The notes under the pieces are model-generated. The model had not been told where the DNA came from, did not search any database, and saw only the letters and a list, made by a program, of their open reading frames with translations. From Saprospiraceae bacterium (GTDB taxonomy: Bacteria; Bacteroidota; Bacteroidia; Chitinophagales; Saprospiraceae), in the NCBI GenBank assembly GCA_947441325.1, contig CANETR010000080.1:1-7593 (forward strand): a stretch of DNA of 7,593 nucleotides. The letters run 5' to 3'. Positions within the stretch are counted from its first letter, which is position 1, and every line of letters starts with the position of its first letter. The position numbers and the translations under genes are program-made. Shown in pieces: positions 6,754 through 7,593 of this stretch.

Positions 6754-7593
6754 ATGAATCGTTTACATATCTTTAGTTTGTTTCTTATATTGGGTTTTAA
6801 CGTACTCATAGTAGAGGCACAGGATGGGCCAAAAAAAAATTGGAAAAAATTGGTCAAGGATGCTGAAGAATATGAAAAGCTAGGCGACATTTTTCGTTCC
6901 GCTCAAAATTATGAAGAAGCTTTCAGCTTAAAGAAAGATAAAAAGGAACTAAGCTATAAAGCAGGTAAAAATTACATGGAAAGCAGGCATTATGCCAAAG
7001 CGGTGAAATGTTTGGAACCTGTACAAAACGACAACAACGTTTCTGCCTTCAATAAGCCTGGTTTTACCTATGCATCTGCCCTTAAACAGTCGGGTCAATT
7101 TGCAGAGGCGCGTATAGCATTCGAAAGTTTTATAAGTACCTATGAGGGTAGTGACAAGGAGAAAATGCGTGAAATGGCAGAGAACGAGATATTGGGCTGT
7201 ACTTATGCACTCAGAGGTACAGAGATTACCAATCAGGATATTAGCGTTCAACTGCTCGATTTTAATGTAAATACCGATAGAACGGAGTTTGCGCCAATTC
7301 CATTTACTGATAACGTCTTGTATTTTTCATCAACAGTAAGTGGCGTTTCAAAAATTTATCGCACTCAAAAAAACAGACAAGGCACCTGGATGACCCGTCA
7401 GGTTCCAACTATTTTTACGGGCAAAATGGTTAAGCCACATTTTGGAAATGGTTCATTTACTCCAGATGGCAAAAGGTTTTTCTTTACTCAATGCGATCTG
7501 ATCGTTGGTGGTAAACCAATGTGTGAAATTTATCTCATGTATGAAGAAAAGGGCAACTGGTCTGAGCCTATCAGGTTGCCGGATGAAATTAAC
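6754..7593 (+). CDS. Exported TPR plus PD40 propeller protein (partial, C-terminus off the right edge)
   Basis: The frame is open from the ATG at 6754 to the last base of the window (280 codons, no stop). Residues 1-22 are a signal peptide (MNRLHIFSLFLILGFNVLIVEA, cut before Gln23). There is no lipobox cysteine, so it is probably not a lipoprotein. Residues about 33-130 form tetratricopeptide-like helical pairs: AEEYEKLGDIFRSAQNYEEA, then a repeat around SYKAGKNYMESRHYAKAVKC and one around FTYASALKQSGQFAEARIAF. After about residue 163 come beta-propeller blades with PD40/WD40-like motifs: TEFAPIPFTDNVLYFSS (177-193) and SFTPDGKRFFFTQCD (234-248). In Bacteroidota, TPR plus PD40 proteins often end with an OmpA-type peptidoglycan-binding domain, as in PorE of the type IX secretion system and many paralogues. 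Whether this one does lies outside the window, so I give no symbol. The periplasmic or outer-membrane-associated location is inferred from the signal peptide and family. Confidence 0.88.
   Translation, partial: MNRLHIFSLFLILGFNVLIVEAQDGPKKNWKKLVKDAEEYEKLGDIFRSAQNYEEAFSLKKDKKELSYKAGKNYMESRHYAKAVKCLEPVQNDNNVSAFNKPGFTYASALKQSGQFAEARIAFESFISTYEGSDKEKMREMAENEILGCTYALRGTEITNQDISVQLLDFNVNTDRTEFAPIPFTDNVLYFSSTVSGVSKIYRTQKNRQGTWMTRQVPTIFTGKMVKPHFGNGSFTPDGKRFFFTQCDLIVGGKPMCEIYLMYEEKGNWSEPIRLPDEIN

Noticed and set aside
6949..7251. Minus-strand open frame of 100 codons inside the right-hand gene
   Set aside because: It is antisense to a frame that carries a signal peptide, TPR-like repeats and PD40 motifs over 280 codons; the minus-strand product shows no recognisable features.

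Overview
The window looks like chromosomal DNA from a member of the Bacteroidota. It is AT-rich, the genes lack clear Shine-Dalgarno sequences, and two intergenic regions carry the phylum's -7 promoter motif TAnnTTTG. The gene content fits: an RprXY-like two-component pair and a secreted TPR/PD40 protein of the kind common in this phylum. I cannot assign a genus. There are no RNA genes, insertion sequences, CRISPR arrays or tRNAs that I can see.

Layout. (1) 1-334, minus strand: the N-terminal part of a small exported protein that runs off the left edge. (2) 527-2472, plus strand: a compact housekeeping cluster, yicC (RNase-like YicC family), gmk (guanylate kinase) and apaG. gmk and apaG overlap by 23 bases. 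(3) About 2492-2534: a hairpin flanked by an A-run and a T-run, placed where converging transcription units meet; it can end both. (4) 6462-2557, minus strand: three genes read in the order 480-residue membrane protein of unknown function, sensor histidine kinase, OmpR/PhoB-type response regulator. The first two are 35 bases apart and probably co-transcribed. The kinase and regulator are separated by 172 AT-rich bases holding a perfect 11-base inverted repeat and a 9-base direct repeat, a plausible regulatory site. (5) 6463-6753: a divergent AT-rich intergenic region with a good Bacteroidota promoter pointing right. (6) 6754 to the right edge, plus strand: the first 280 residues of an exported TPR plus PD40 propeller protein, cut by the window.

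Functionally, the left plus-strand cluster covers RNA turnover and nucleotide metabolism. The minus-strand cluster is an envelope-to-transcription signalling unit. Its most interesting member is the 480-residue protein: it appears to hold three winged-helix-like segments separated by two hydrophobic membrane regions, and it sits directly upstream of the kinase. I read it as a possible third component of the signalling system, but that rests only on gene order and visible architecture.
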